A stretch of 64,000 nucleotides of DNA, from positions 124,001 to 188,000 of the forward strand of contig NZ_RQVE01000003.1 of the NCBI RefSeq assembly GCF_003992315.1, read 5' to 3'. This document shows positions 9,501 through 18,519 of this stretch, in pieces. Position numbers and translations under genes: made by a program. Under the pieces are notes generated by a model, which was not told where the DNA came from, ran no database searches, and saw only the letters and a program-made list of their open reading frames with translations. The number at the start of each line of letters is the position of its first letter. Positions within the stretch are counted from its first letter, which is position 1. The stretch is from Veillonella sp. 3891 (GTDB lineage Bacteria > Bacillota > Negativicutes > Veillonellales > Veillonellaceae).

Positions 9501-11641
9501 ATCGACCAGCGAACCGTGTGACAGCAGTCAGCTCGATTAGTGATGGAGCATTGAAAAACTTACAAGATAAAAATGAACATGGTTTCCATAGTCGCTTACG
9601 CTTAGGTGTTGATGCTCGTATGGGCGATCATACGAATGTAAAAGTAGTCGCTACAGCACAAGGTCAAGAAGGTGTCGATGCATCGCATGTCACAACAGGG
9701 CCTAAAGGACTTTCTCATAGTCGTTTGGAAACATTAGATGTCACTGATCATCATGCTAAATGGGACTTTAGTGTCGGTCGATTGACTGAGAAATTTGGTA
9801 TGACTGGCTATTGGTTTAATAAGGAATTTGATGGACTACGCAGTGTTTGGACTAGTGATAAAGACCAATTGCGTATTGGTTATGGTGACTTCCGTCATAG
9901 TACAGGTATTGAAGATTCTGCATATACTCATGCAATTTTCACTAAATTCAAACGACCTCCAACTGTTGATGAATTAGTAGGTACAACCTTCGATTATACG
10001 GGTCTTTCTGAAGAAGAAAAAAAATTAGTAGGTGGTGCAAAAGTTGAAAAAGTGGTGAAAGATGCACCAAATACAATTAATTTCTATCAACAGTTAAAAG
10101 CTTTACAAGGGGATTACAAATCACTAAGTGACAAAAAAGAAGAGTTTGCTAGTGATCTTGCTACCTTAAAAGACGAAATGGACAATGAATACATTGCCGA
10201 CACGCCTGAAAAGAAAGCGCAATACAAAAAAGATATTGATGCAAAAACAAAAGAACTTGAAGAAGTTACTAGTAAACTAGATGCCAATATCGAGGCCCAA
10301 TATGATGTAGTATCTCGTATGCAAGAGATTGCCTTAAAAGCATATGGACATGATAAAGGCTTTAAGAAATATAATGTAGCTAAAAAGGCGGATGAAGAAA
10401 TTACGGTTCCGATTAAGTTGCCGGATATTGAATTTAGATATACTGGTACATCCATTCATCATGACGAAGATGAGGATGCAGATTATGAAGATCCAGTGGA
10501 TTCTAACACATTTTATACAAAACCTAAGGCCAACCCAAGCGGTGCAAACCTAGATAATCCACTATTTAAATTGAAAATTTCTGATTCGGCTGTAATGGGT
10601 AAAGATAGAAAAGAATATCTCAAAAAATGGTTTGAATCCAATAAAGAAGAAATCATTAAGGCCTACAAAGAACGAGCAATGGAAATAGCTAAAAACTCGG
10701 TAGGTGAACATGGTACAGTGAAAGATATTACCTTTAAAGATGAAGATTTAGCTAAAGCTGGTGATGCATTATACGAAATGAACTATTTAAATGTAGGCAC
10801 ACCAGGTGAATCTACGATCTCGAAAACGTATCAATCAGGCATGTATCCATACCTTGTAGCACAGTATTTCAATGAAATAGTAAGTGCTTTAGAGGCTACA
10901 GATGGTCATAGTAAATTACCACGAGAAGCATTTATTCCATATACAGGTGCTATTATTCCAGCGGAAGGTATCGTACTACAACGTGATGTAATTCCACCGA
11001 TTAAACGAGCAGGATACGTACAATTACGCCATATGGTAGGTAAACAATTAGGCCTTACTGCGTGGTACTTGCGTTCTATGGGTAATGATACAAACACGGT
11101 GCAATTTGCTAGTGGTTTAGGCACTTCTAGTACGACTTTCAAAGGAGTGGCTAATGTAGTCGGTATTGGGGCGAAATATTCTACAGGTAATGCAGCTGTA
11201 TCCATTGACTATGGCCAAAATAGAACTGACTTCGGTCGTTTCATGAATGGACGTACTGTGTATAACTATGTTCCAGGTAGTATTAACTTCACACCAACTG
11301 GTCGCGCTATGGGTGGAAATCCAAGCTTCTGGGTAGTGCGTTTTGACATTGGACAATCTGATTACAAACGAGCAGGAAGTTGGAATGGTTTCATCGATTA
11401 TAAACGATTTGACCATGGTTCCTTCTTCGGAGGCAATGGAACAGGCGCAGTACCAGATCGTTACTTAGATGGTATCAGTAGCTTTACTGTAGGTGGTGGT
11501 TATGTACCTCGTAAAGATTTCTTACTAGAAGCATTCTACACATTCGATGCGAAAGCTATTGGACAACGTGATACATTGTATGGTGGAGAAAACTTTAAAT
11601 TAGGTAACTATACGAGAATCCAAGGTACTTATAAATTCTAG
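6503..11641 (+). CDS. Giant TonB-dependent receptor fused to a second outer-membrane barrel (paralogue 1)
   Basis: I prefer the ATG at 6503 (GGAG at 6495-6498) over an upstream GTG at 6476 that has no ribosome site; this gives 1,712 residues. A signal peptide (cleavage VQA|EGS, near residue 35) precedes a TonB-box-like SVFVTA, a plug domain (~45-170, with VSIRGAEPRHTLILVDG and ASAKYGSDAIGGVINV), and a 22-strand-type barrel. That barrel ends with the normal receptor terminus GRQFRFGMNLKFG near residue 932. After a ~45-residue Ser/Thr-rich linker comes a second domain (~975-1712). It has beta-strand patterning, a Lys/Glu-rich helical insertion (~1195-1300), and a C-terminal TYKF typical of outer-membrane barrels. 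The second half looks porin-like by eye. Ligand unknown; iron or heme is suggested by the Fur box. Confidence 0.88.
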   Translation: MHYTKPYQKRILTGAVMSWMACSSYLLGGLAPVQAEGSVFVTADRAQEEAKYNSQQVQIITKKDIEQKQAKSVEDIVFTQAGVSRTVDSMGRVGVSIRGAEPRHTLILVDGQPVMGEFAKYQGQGDELQRLGTENVERIEIIQGAASAKYGSDAIGGVINVITNKPNKNANIRINGESIRSRGDQGLFPYSNFFMRADSGQQGKLRVNIHGSKRDIVPVYAARERKEVPFGNATVNEQFPKNSLRYYGTNSNLGLSAIYDVNQNNSFTFTTDRYNEDLERFVKRTNSEDEPQVHYKRDLDRNKSNLSYAGQDEKSNWKVELNYTRTKEDDVTLTSEYGRSNYEGKNTLNYVDNVDHKQWSFNVTGDTQANENHLLSYGFGYTTESGEGSRLKSAPHTWVRNIDPWDYDKSLAVKHGKPDSTIYRHSFKENEEGVLRWDKEKEWYGYDHTDKTSIPEFTYEDFKNYLDPEAGLDPAAFHGLVYNSGYTPNNMESRNPEALKRFKAFNDKLNEIPYNKELIAKYGPGHQGTETIDGVKPPVINKDYLALFYYMEDPSFKIVRPQFNGGHFKDEYNKRINQQTMGSARLRKQHFFLQDTWQINKDTLLQPIVRLDHSDLFGSHMTFNMGVTHNVGGNAHRRLKANVGTSYTEPGMGELYYNWEMFGPTVTNVAPLSGGRARLGWYWIGNPTLKPETSKNIDISFEGENKNTYMKLTAFRNQIRNYMTIANTGHLMDFYPYLDESTYFGATKYAHAPDMLYTFRNIGKARVNGVELEVKQRLNDHAKLKVGYTYLDAVNKTNPDMPKRLLDKPMHKLDLGLELEDKVSGWSGNIWTDYYYGMLDSNSVAGGGNYITSQVDPKNNDKSIITYEFNTKKTADMYKKKTYGIWNMIVQKKIDKDSLVYFGMNNLFNHRDDDRALQGRQFRFGMNLKFGSDGSSTSKHTDAKALAMNGTTPITGQAVSKTQEALTPSVLESQFDQHREKGVTVVGDIRFGGDSHLGSDRPANRVTAVSSISDGALKNLQDKNEHGFHSRLRLGVDARMGDHTNVKVVATAQGQEGVDASHVTTGPKGLSHSRLETLDVTDHHAKWDFSVGRLTEKFGMTGYWFNKEFDGLRSVWTSDKDQLRIGYGDFRHSTGIEDSAYTHAIFTKFKRPPTVDELVGTTFDYTGLSEEEKKLVGGAKVEKVVKDAPNTINFYQQLKALQGDYKSLSDKKEEFASDLATLKDEMDNEYIADTPEKKAQYKKDIDAKTKELEEVTSKLDANIEAQYDVVSRMQEIALKAYGHDKGFKKYNVAKKADEEITVPIKLPDIEFRYTGTSIHHDEDEDADYEDPVDSNTFYTKPKANPSGANLDNPLFKLKISDSAVMGKDRKEYLKKWFESNKEEIIKAYKERAMEIAKNSVGEHGTVKDITFKDEDLAKAGDALYEMNYLNVGTPGESTISKTYQSGMYPYLVAQYFNEIVSALEATDGHSKLPREAFIPYTGAIIPAEGIVLQRDVIPPIKRAGYVQLRHMVGKQLGLTAWYLRSMGNDTNTVQFASGLGTSSTTFKGVANVVGIGAKYSTGNAAVSIDYGQNRTDFGRFMNGRTVYNYVPGSINFTPTGRAMGGNPSFWVVRFDIGQSDYKRAGSWNGFIDYKRFDHGSFFGGNGTGAVPDRYLDGISSFTVGGGYVPRKDFLLEAFYTFDAKAIGQRDTLYGGENFKLGNYTRIQGTYKF

Positions 11642-11684
11642 TACAAACTAATTTAATATATCCGTAATGTAAGAGATTACTTTT

Positions 11685-11723
11685 AATGCCTAATGAGTGC
11701 GCTAGTACTCATTAGGCATTTTA
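11685..11723 (+). terminator. Intrinsic terminator of receptor 1
   Basis: A perfect 14-bp stem (11685-11698 with 11707-11720) is followed by TTAT. The loop is 8 bases. Confidence 0.8.
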
Positions 11724-12053
11724 TGTATTGATATCCATGCGCTTATAAAATAGTAAGTAGGATAATATTCCTTAGTGAATCACCTTAAAAGAGTGTCTAC
11801 TGGTTAAACCTATATGGGGAAGGCTTATAGGTATACTCTGTAGTGGAATAGAAATATGTTAATAAACCTAATTTATATGAGGATCATATTATAAAAATGA
11901 GAAATATTTGCAAAAAATAACTGAATGGGCTAATTGAAAACGTTTCGGAGTGGATTTGATACATAAATTAGTATAAAATAAAAGTAAAATGATATTTTTT
12001 GTCATTTGTGTTATTATTTGTGTTAATTTTTTTGTATGTAGGAGTAGATTGCA
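11724..12053 (+). other. Leader/promoter region of receptor 2
   Basis: There is no convincing ORF here. A small hairpin with ACCTATA/TATAGGT arms lies near 11810-11835, and the 3' part is very AT-rich, as expected for a promoter. I cannot assign a clear -35/-10 pair. A weak Fur-like site is listed separately. Confidence 0.4.
11990..12004 (+). promoter_or_regulatory. Weak Fur-box-like site upstream of receptor 2
   Basis: TGATATTTTTTGTCA matches the 15-base Fur consensus at about 11 positions. It is AT-rich, so chance is a real alternative; it is listed because the paralogue has a better site at a comparable position. Confidence 0.3.
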
Positions 12054-15000
12054 ATGACGACAAATCGTAGAAAGCAACAAAAATACTTCATGCTATCATG
12101 TGCGATTGCTACATGGATAGCGCTACCAGGTTTAATGTATTCTAACTCAGTACAAGCTGAGGGATCTGTATATGTTACAGCTGATAGAGCTCATGAAGAG
12201 GCTAAATATAACTCACAACAAGTGAGCATTATTACTAAAAAGGATATTGAACAAAAACAAGCTAAATCAGTAGAAGATATCATTTTCACTGAAAGTGGTG
12301 TATCAAAAACTGTGGACTCCATGGGTCGTGTAGGCGTGTCCATTCGTGGTGCAGAAGCCCGTCATACTTTGATTTTAGTAGATGGACAAGCCGTACTAGG
12401 CGACTTGGCTAAATTTAGTGGTGCAGCTGATGAAGTTATGCGCTTAGGCACAGAGAACGTAGAACGTATTGAAATCGTACAAGGTTCTGCTAGCGCTAAA
12501 TATGGTTCTGATGCTATTGGTGGTGTTGTTAATATCATCACTAAAAAAGCGGCTAAAAAACCAACTATCCAAATCAATGGTGAAGGATCTCGTGCAAAAG
12601 GTGGAGAAACTGGCTATGGTAATACTAATTTCTTCTTGCGCGCCGATTCTGGACAAATGGGTAAAGTTCGTGTAGCCATCTCTGGTAGTAAACGTGATAT
12701 TTTACCAGTATATGCTACAAAAGAAAGAAGAGATACAGGTGATAAGTTAGAAGGAGACTTTAAACCTAATGCACTTCGTTTCTACGGTGATACTTCTGAT
12801 ATTGGCTTTAATGGTATTTATGATATCAATAAAGATCATAATATTCAGGTACGTTTAAATCGTTTTACAGAAGACTTACAACGGGATGTTAAAAATAGTA
12901 CATCACCAATGGAGCCTCAACGTCATTTCAAACGTGATAGTAACCGTAATACCTTAAATATGATCTGGAATGGTCGTGGTGGTGCCAGCGATTGGAAATT
13001 AGAATTGAATCATTCTCGCATCAATGAAAATGATGTTTCTTTAATTAACTTTGTTGGTCGTTCCCAATATGAAGGTAAAAACGAATTACGTTATATTGAT
13101 GATGTAGACCATCGTCAAACAGATATCCGTTTCAATGCAAACTCTGCGATTGGGGATAAACACACCTTAAGTTGGGGTATTGCACAAACTAAAGAAACAG
13201 GTTCTGGTAGTCGACTAAAAAGTTCTCCTAATGTAAAAACTCGCTATATTGATCCATGGGATTATGATAAAAATTTATTAGTAGCAGGCGTGGACCGTTT
13301 AGAACGTCGACCTGGTGATAATAGTTTACGTGTTTATTCTCATATCCATGATTACAAGTTTAAACCAAGTAAAGATGGTTTACCAATCTGGGATAAAGAT
13401 TATGAATACTATGGTGCAGAAAAAGAAACTGATATTCCACCGATTACCTATGAATACTTCCGTGACCATAAATTAGATGATCCTGTTAAAACAACAGATC
13501 CATCCTCTTGGTACAATAACTTAACAGATTTTGGTGTAGATGATGAACACTGGGCAAAAATTCGTGATTTCAATGATGCATTAAAAAAAGAAAATAATAT
13601 AAATGGATCATCGGTATATGTGAAATACTTTACCCAAGGGGAATCCTTAGATCCAGCAGAACGCGCTAAAGCACCAAAATATAAAGGTGTTAAGTTCCTA
13701 GAAAAATACCGTGAGCGTGAACAACGTATTACTGAAGGCGAAGGTAGTATTAAAAAAAGTAATTACTACTTATCTGATGCATGGCAAGTGAACAAAGATT
13801 TATTGGTTCAACCAACGCTTCGTATCGATAAGAGTAGTTTATTTGGAACACATTTCTCTTGGAACTTAGGTGCTACCTATAATGTAAACTCTAATGCTCA
13901 TCGTCGTTTAAAAGCCAATGTAGGTACTGGATATTCTGAACCAGGTATGGGTGAATTATGGTATAATTGGCAAATGTTTGCATCCAATCCAGTAGCGCAA
14001 GGCGTTGCAAAAATGGGATGGTATTGGGCAGGTAATCCAAACTTAAAACCTGAAACATCTAAAAATATCGACATTAGCTTTGAAGGAGAAGGTAAAAATG
14101 ATTACGCTCGCATTGGCGTTTTCCAAAACCATATTCGTAACTATATGTCCGTATACTTTACAGGAGAATTACAAGACTGGGCACCACAATTATCAAAACA
14201 AGATAAATGGATGCAAGCACCAGATTTAATTTATAGCTTTAAAAATATTGGTAAAGCAAAAATTACTGGTTTGCAATTAGAATGGAAACATAAATTTGGT
14301 TCTAAATGGAGCACTCGATTCGGGTGGACTCGCTTGCAAGCGTTGAATCAATCTGATTCTACAATGCCTGCGCATTTATTAGATCGTCCAACTAACAAAG
14401 TCGATTTCGGTATTACTTATGAAACTAAGAAGTGGAATGCGCAACTGTGGGCAGACTATTATCATAAAATGCTTGATAGTAATACACAAAAAAATCGTTC
14501 TAACTACTGGATTAGTGGTATTGATTCTGATAGTGCAATCTATAATGTATCTAATGACTACGAAGAAAAATCATTTGGTACATGGAATGCCATGGTACAA
14601 CGCAAATTTGGCAACGATTCATTAGTATACTTCGGTGTTAACAACATCTTTGATCATCGTGATGATGACAGAGCAACTCAATCTCGTGTATATCGTTTTG
14701 GTGTAAATCTTAAATTCGGAGCAGGTGGAGATAGTAAAGTTCAAGATGCGAAGGTACAAAATTCTACAGTAACAAATGGTATAAATGGTACAACTCCTAT
14801 TACAAAAGTTCATGTCGATAAAGCTATAGCGACTGTGAATGGCGATGATATGGGACGTGAGCATCAATTCTTAGAAAGACCATTTGATGCCAAGAAAGAA
14901 AAAGGAACTGAATTTATTGGCGATTACCGTGCACGTTTAATGGCACATGGTGGTTCTGAACGTCCACAATCCTTGTACACAAGTACTGCATATGTAGGAA

Positions 15001-17288
15001 ATGCTGAATATAATTTAAAAGATCAAAAAGAACATGGGTTAGAACAACGTATTCGTTTTGGTGTAGATGCAAGAATCAATGATACTACTAATGTGAAAGT
15101 TCTTGCTAGCGCTAGTGGAAATCACTCTGTAGATACAACTTCTACTGCAGTTCAATCTAAAGGCCTGAATAAACAACGGTTAGAAAATTTAGATGTAACG
15201 AATACGAATGGACGTTGGGATTTCTCTATTGGTCGTTTACATGAATCCATGGGCACAACAGGATACTGGTTTAATAAAACATTTGATGGAATTCGTGCTG
15301 TGTGGACAGATCAAAGAAGTCAATTCCGCACAGGTATTGGTTCCTTTAAAGCAAGCACTGGTATTACAGACTCTTCCTATAATCACAGTACGTACGCTAC
15401 ATATTTTAGAGCACCAACATTGGATGAATTTATTGGATTAAATAGTCAATTATATAATACGTTCAATGAAGGTATGTATGGAAATGAGTGGAAGACTCCG
15501 ATTGAGGAAAAGGATGGAAAAAGAGTTCCTCAAAAAGGATCTTTTATGGAAAGATACTTAAATGACTTTAAAGGTAAGAACGAAAATCTATTTTTTGTAG
15601 AGCAATTGACCGACTTAGAAAATACAATGTCTAACTTATCAGAAGAAGAACGAGCTGCAAAACGTACTGAGATTGTACAGCGCATGGCTGAGATTGTTGG
15701 TAAAGCATATCCAGAATTAGCTAACTCTACTCACTTAGCATATAGAACTGAAAAACCTGGAAAAGTTATAAACATCATGTATGAAGTAGAAGATGCCAAT
15801 GGCACAAAGGCATACTTAATGTCTCAAATGGATCTTTATTCATCTGGTGGAAAATTTACACCATATACTATTTACAAAGATGAAGCAGAAGCCCGAAAAG
15901 CTGTTAAAAAAGAGAAAAACGAAATCTTAAAAGAGTTGTATGGTAAATCATTAGAGTCTGTTAATTCAAAATTTGCCGCAAGTTTAGGAGACCCAACTTT
16001 ATTAAGCAAGGAATACATTGATAAAAATAAAGCTAAGCTTGAAGAAGGATATAAGGCTGCTGCTGAATGGGCTGCGCGTAAACAATGGATTGAAGATAAT
16101 GAATATTCTTTAGACTCACGTGATGACAAAATAAAATATATTGATACCTATACTCTTACTGATGACGGATATTATAAGAAAGTATCTTCAAGTGCTCCTG
16201 AAGCAAAAAAACTTGATAACCCAATCAAGGAGTACAAATTTAAAAGAGTTGTGAAAATATTTGAAAAAGGAGACTACGTATCTGGTAAAGGCAGTAAAAT
16301 GAATGATGTTGATATTGCCGAAACATTAAAATCTGCGAATTTTGCTACAACAACCAGTGATTACACCGAAGGCAAAATGCAGTTTTTCCCAGAACTATAT
16401 TTGAGAGAATTAATTAGAGTATTAAGATCTTCTGAACAAGGAAATACTTTGCCTAGGGCAGCTCTCGAAAAAGTAATTGGAAAACCAATTAAAGTGACTG
16501 GATTAAAACTTGAACGTGATACAATACCTGCAATTGATAGAGCTATTTTTGCACAATATAAAACACAAGTTAACCCTCGTTTAGGTTTGCAAGCATGGTT
16601 CTTACGATCCTTGAACAATAATGCCCATTCCATTCAAGCAGGTCATGTGAAAACTAAGATGGTAACTCATACAGGTATTACGGGATATAATACAGATTGG
16701 GCTGGAGATATCAATCCAGATGATCCTATTTATGGTGATGTAACATCTGAAGTTCCAGACTTTACTAATGATACATATACAAGCAAACGATTGGCTAATA
16801 TCTTTGCCATCGGTGCACAATATCAAGTCGGTGATAATGCTCTTATCTCCTTAGATTATGGTTTTAACCGCAGTGATTTCGGTCGCTATATGAACGGACA
16901 TACAAACTTTGATCATGTACGAAATACAGCTGATTTCACAGTAAAAGGTCACTCCATGGGTGGTACACCACACTTCTGGACAGCTCGTCTTGACATTGGT
17001 CAATCTGACTATACTAGACCTGGTAGCTGGAATGCCTTCATGGATTACAAATACTTCGCTCATGGTTCCTTCTTCGGTGGTAATGGCACAGGAGCTGTAC
17101 CTGATCGTTACTTAGATGGTATCCGTAGCTTTACATTGGGTGGTGGCTATGTTCCTCGCAAAGATTTCTTGGTAGAAGCGTTCTACACATTCGATGCAAA
17201 AGGTATTGGACAACGTGATACTTTATACGGCGGAGAAAACTTTAAATTAGGTAACTACACTCGTATCCAAGGTACGTACAAGTTCTAA
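12054..17288 (+). CDS. Giant TonB-dependent receptor fused to a second outer-membrane barrel (paralogue 2)
   Basis: This 1,744-residue protein has an ATG nine bases after AGGAG. It carries a signal peptide (cleavage VQA|EGS, ~residue 36), TonB-box-like SVYVTA, plug (~45-170, VSIRGAEARHTLILVDG, SAKYGSDAIGGVVNI) and receptor barrel ending SRVYRFGVNLKFG near residue 889. A ~60-residue linker leads to a second barrel-like domain to the end (...GTYKF). It is collinear with the preceding gene. Plug and extreme C-terminal ~100 residues are nearly identical, while the loops of barrel 1 and the helical insertion of domain 2 (~1125-1480) diverge strongly. This pattern suggests tandem duplication with ligand or phage-driven divergence of exposed parts. 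A Fur-like site upstream is weak. Substrate unknown. Confidence 0.88.
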   Translation: MTTNRRKQQKYFMLSCAIATWIALPGLMYSNSVQAEGSVYVTADRAHEEAKYNSQQVSIITKKDIEQKQAKSVEDIIFTESGVSKTVDSMGRVGVSIRGAEARHTLILVDGQAVLGDLAKFSGAADEVMRLGTENVERIEIVQGSASAKYGSDAIGGVVNIITKKAAKKPTIQINGEGSRAKGGETGYGNTNFFLRADSGQMGKVRVAISGSKRDILPVYATKERRDTGDKLEGDFKPNALRFYGDTSDIGFNGIYDINKDHNIQVRLNRFTEDLQRDVKNSTSPMEPQRHFKRDSNRNTLNMIWNGRGGASDWKLELNHSRINENDVSLINFVGRSQYEGKNELRYIDDVDHRQTDIRFNANSAIGDKHTLSWGIAQTKETGSGSRLKSSPNVKTRYIDPWDYDKNLLVAGVDRLERRPGDNSLRVYSHIHDYKFKPSKDGLPIWDKDYEYYGAEKETDIPPITYEYFRDHKLDDPVKTTDPSSWYNNLTDFGVDDEHWAKIRDFNDALKKENNINGSSVYVKYFTQGESLDPAERAKAPKYKGVKFLEKYREREQRITEGEGSIKKSNYYLSDAWQVNKDLLVQPTLRIDKSSLFGTHFSWNLGATYNVNSNAHRRLKANVGTGYSEPGMGELWYNWQMFASNPVAQGVAKMGWYWAGNPNLKPETSKNIDISFEGEGKNDYARIGVFQNHIRNYMSVYFTGELQDWAPQLSKQDKWMQAPDLIYSFKNIGKAKITGLQLEWKHKFGSKWSTRFGWTRLQALNQSDSTMPAHLLDRPTNKVDFGITYETKKWNAQLWADYYHKMLDSNTQKNRSNYWISGIDSDSAIYNVSNDYEEKSFGTWNAMVQRKFGNDSLVYFGVNNIFDHRDDDRATQSRVYRFGVNLKFGAGGDSKVQDAKVQNSTVTNGINGTTPITKVHVDKAIATVNGDDMGREHQFLERPFDAKKEKGTEFIGDYRARLMAHGGSERPQSLYTSTAYVGNAEYNLKDQKEHGLEQRIRFGVDARINDTTNVKVLASASGNHSVDTTSTAVQSKGLNKQRLENLDVTNTNGRWDFSIGRLHESMGTTGYWFNKTFDGIRAVWTDQRSQFRTGIGSFKASTGITDSSYNHSTYATYFRAPTLDEFIGLNSQLYNTFNEGMYGNEWKTPIEEKDGKRVPQKGSFMERYLNDFKGKNENLFFVEQLTDLENTMSNLSEEERAAKRTEIVQRMAEIVGKAYPELANSTHLAYRTEKPGKVINIMYEVEDANGTKAYLMSQMDLYSSGGKFTPYTIYKDEAEARKAVKKEKNEILKELYGKSLESVNSKFAASLGDPTLLSKEYIDKNKAKLEEGYKAAAEWAARKQWIEDNEYSLDSRDDKIKYIDTYTLTDDGYYKKVSSSAPEAKKLDNPIKEYKFKRVVKIFEKGDYVSGKGSKMNDVDIAETLKSANFATTTSDYTEGKMQFFPELYLRELIRVLRSSEQGNTLPRAALEKVIGKPIKVTGLKLERDTIPAIDRAIFAQYKTQVNPRLGLQAWFLRSLNNNAHSIQAGHVKTKMVTHTGITGYNTDWAGDINPDDPIYGDVTSEVPDFTNDTYTSKRLANIFAIGAQYQVGDNALISLDYGFNRSDFGRYMNGHTNFDHVRNTADFTVKGHSMGGTPHFWTARLDIGQSDYTRPGSWNAFMDYKYFAHGSFFGGNGTGAVPDRYLDGIRSFTLGGGYVPRKDFLVEAFYTFDAKGIGQRDTLYGGENFKLGNYTRIQGTYKF

Positions 17289-17382
17289 GATAAAGGAATA
17301 GAAATCTTATAGATATTGGACTATGCCTGTGTATAACTACATAGGAAGATAGACTGGCATTCAGTACATAATCATATACTAT

Positions 17383-17420
17383 AGAGGATAGTTAACTGTG
17401 CAAGTTAGCTATCCTCTATT
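17383..17420 (+). terminator. Intrinsic terminator of receptor 2
   Basis: A 15-bp stem with one G-T pair (17383-17397 with 17403-17417) and a 5-base loop is followed by ATTATC, a modest T-rich tail. Confidence 0.7.
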
Positions 17421-17538
17421 ATCATATGCTCTGTGCACCAGTATGGGAATAGAGGAATGCGATCTATTTATTGGTAAGGATTATTCTCATCGTATTCGAA
17501 GTTACATCGGAATGCAAAAAGTAATTCATTTTAAATAA

Positions 17539-17560
17539 AGATTGCATTTGAATGCAATCT
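17539..17560. repeat. Perfect 10-bp inverted repeat in the receptor 2/DUF454 intergenic region
   Basis: AGATTGCATT and AATGCAATCT flank a TG centre. It may be an operator or a short hairpin. The rest of 17421-17724 shows nothing I can name. Confidence 0.4.
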
Positions 17561-17724
17561 TATGTCAATATATAGAGAAGTTTGCATCCTAATGTATTTT
17601 TTGTAATAGCAATGCCTCGTATGAGGGAATCGAAAAAAGGTTGAAAGTATAAGCAAAGAGGATATTCCAACATTTTTAAATATGGAGTAATCTTATTAGA
17701 ATATATTGTATATAGGGGTGACAA

Positions 17725-18153
17725 GTGAAAGAAGAAATAACAAAAGAAGTACAAGAATCAACGGGTGTGATTCGTTATATTTGGATTGTATTAGGTGCTA
17801 TTAGCTTTGGCTTAGGATCTTTAGGGGTTGTATTACCTTTATTGCCAACGGTACCGTTTTATTTATTCGCCGTATTTTGTTTTGCTAGAGGTTCTAAACG
17901 ATTCCATGAGAAGTTTGTAAACTCTAAGCTTTATGCAAATTACGTAGAGCCGTTTAAAAATAAAAGTGGCATGCCACTGCGCACTAAGATTAATATTTTA
18001 GTGTCCGTATCGATTCTGTTGGGCATTGGGGCTTATGGTATGCGCAACATGCCGGTAGCTTTGTATGTTATAGGAGCTGTGTGGATTGGTCATGTGATTG
18101 CCCTTGCATTTATTGTGAAAACAGCGCCATCTGATGATAAAGCAGAGCAATAG
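17725..18153 (+). CDS. DUF454 (YbaN-type) inner-membrane protein
   Basis: This 142-residue protein starts at GTG with GGGG upstream. The DUF454 pattern is present: a first hydrophobic segment (~20-40, GxxxLGxLGVVLPLLPTVPF), FAVFCFARGSKRFHEKF with a short cytoplasmic basic loop, then two more hydrophobic segments (~88-130). The family is a small polytopic inner-membrane protein of unknown biochemical role. In several bacteria it lies near iron or heme uptake genes. Here it follows the two TonB-dependent receptors, but a terminator separates them, so it is probably its own transcription unit. Confidence 0.85.
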   Translation: MKEEITKEVQESTGVIRYIWIVLGAISFGLGSLGVVLPLLPTVPFYLFAVFCFARGSKRFHEKFVNSKLYANYVEPFKNKSGMPLRTKINILVSVSILLGIGAYGMRNMPVALYVIGAVWIGHVIALAFIVKTAPSDDKAEQ

Positions 18154-18233
18154 TTATTTTAGCAGTAGTGCAAGTGTATCATGTTTATGCAGTACTGAAT
18201 ATGATGTGCACATACGGATAGAATATTTGTATT

Positions 18234-18274
18234 AGCCAAATCATGAATGAATGCTCATCGTGATTTGGCTTTTA
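18234..18274 (+). terminator. Intrinsic terminator of the DUF454 gene
   Basis: AGCCAAATCA (18234-18243) pairs perfectly with TGATTTGGCT (18261-18270), followed by TTTATT. Confidence 0.8.
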
Positions 18275-18519
18275 TTGTATTGTGTTTATGTGGTATAGTA
18301 GTAGCAACCATAAAGATGTCTAAGGATAACCTAGTCATTAGGTATATTGATAAAAGTTATTTTACAGGATCTTTAGTTACCATACATAGTGAGTATGACA
18401 ATCTATTCGTTAAGAATGATTCGACATACTAGATATCATATGATCTGACTGTGAAAATAAATAATGGTAGCACTATATGGATGTGTATATGTTTAGATTA
18501 TAATTAGGAGCGGAATACT
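18275..18519 (+). other. Intergenic region upstream of aroD
   Basis: I see no supportable gene. A 61-codon frame spanning 18247-18432 starts inside the terminator and has no ribosome site. The promoter of aroD is presumably here, but I cannot point to a clear box pair. Confidence 0.4.

Noticed and set aside
18247-18432. 61-codon plus-strand ORF after the DUF454 gene
   Set aside because: Its start lies inside a perfect terminator stem, it has no ribosome site, and its composition is not protein-like.
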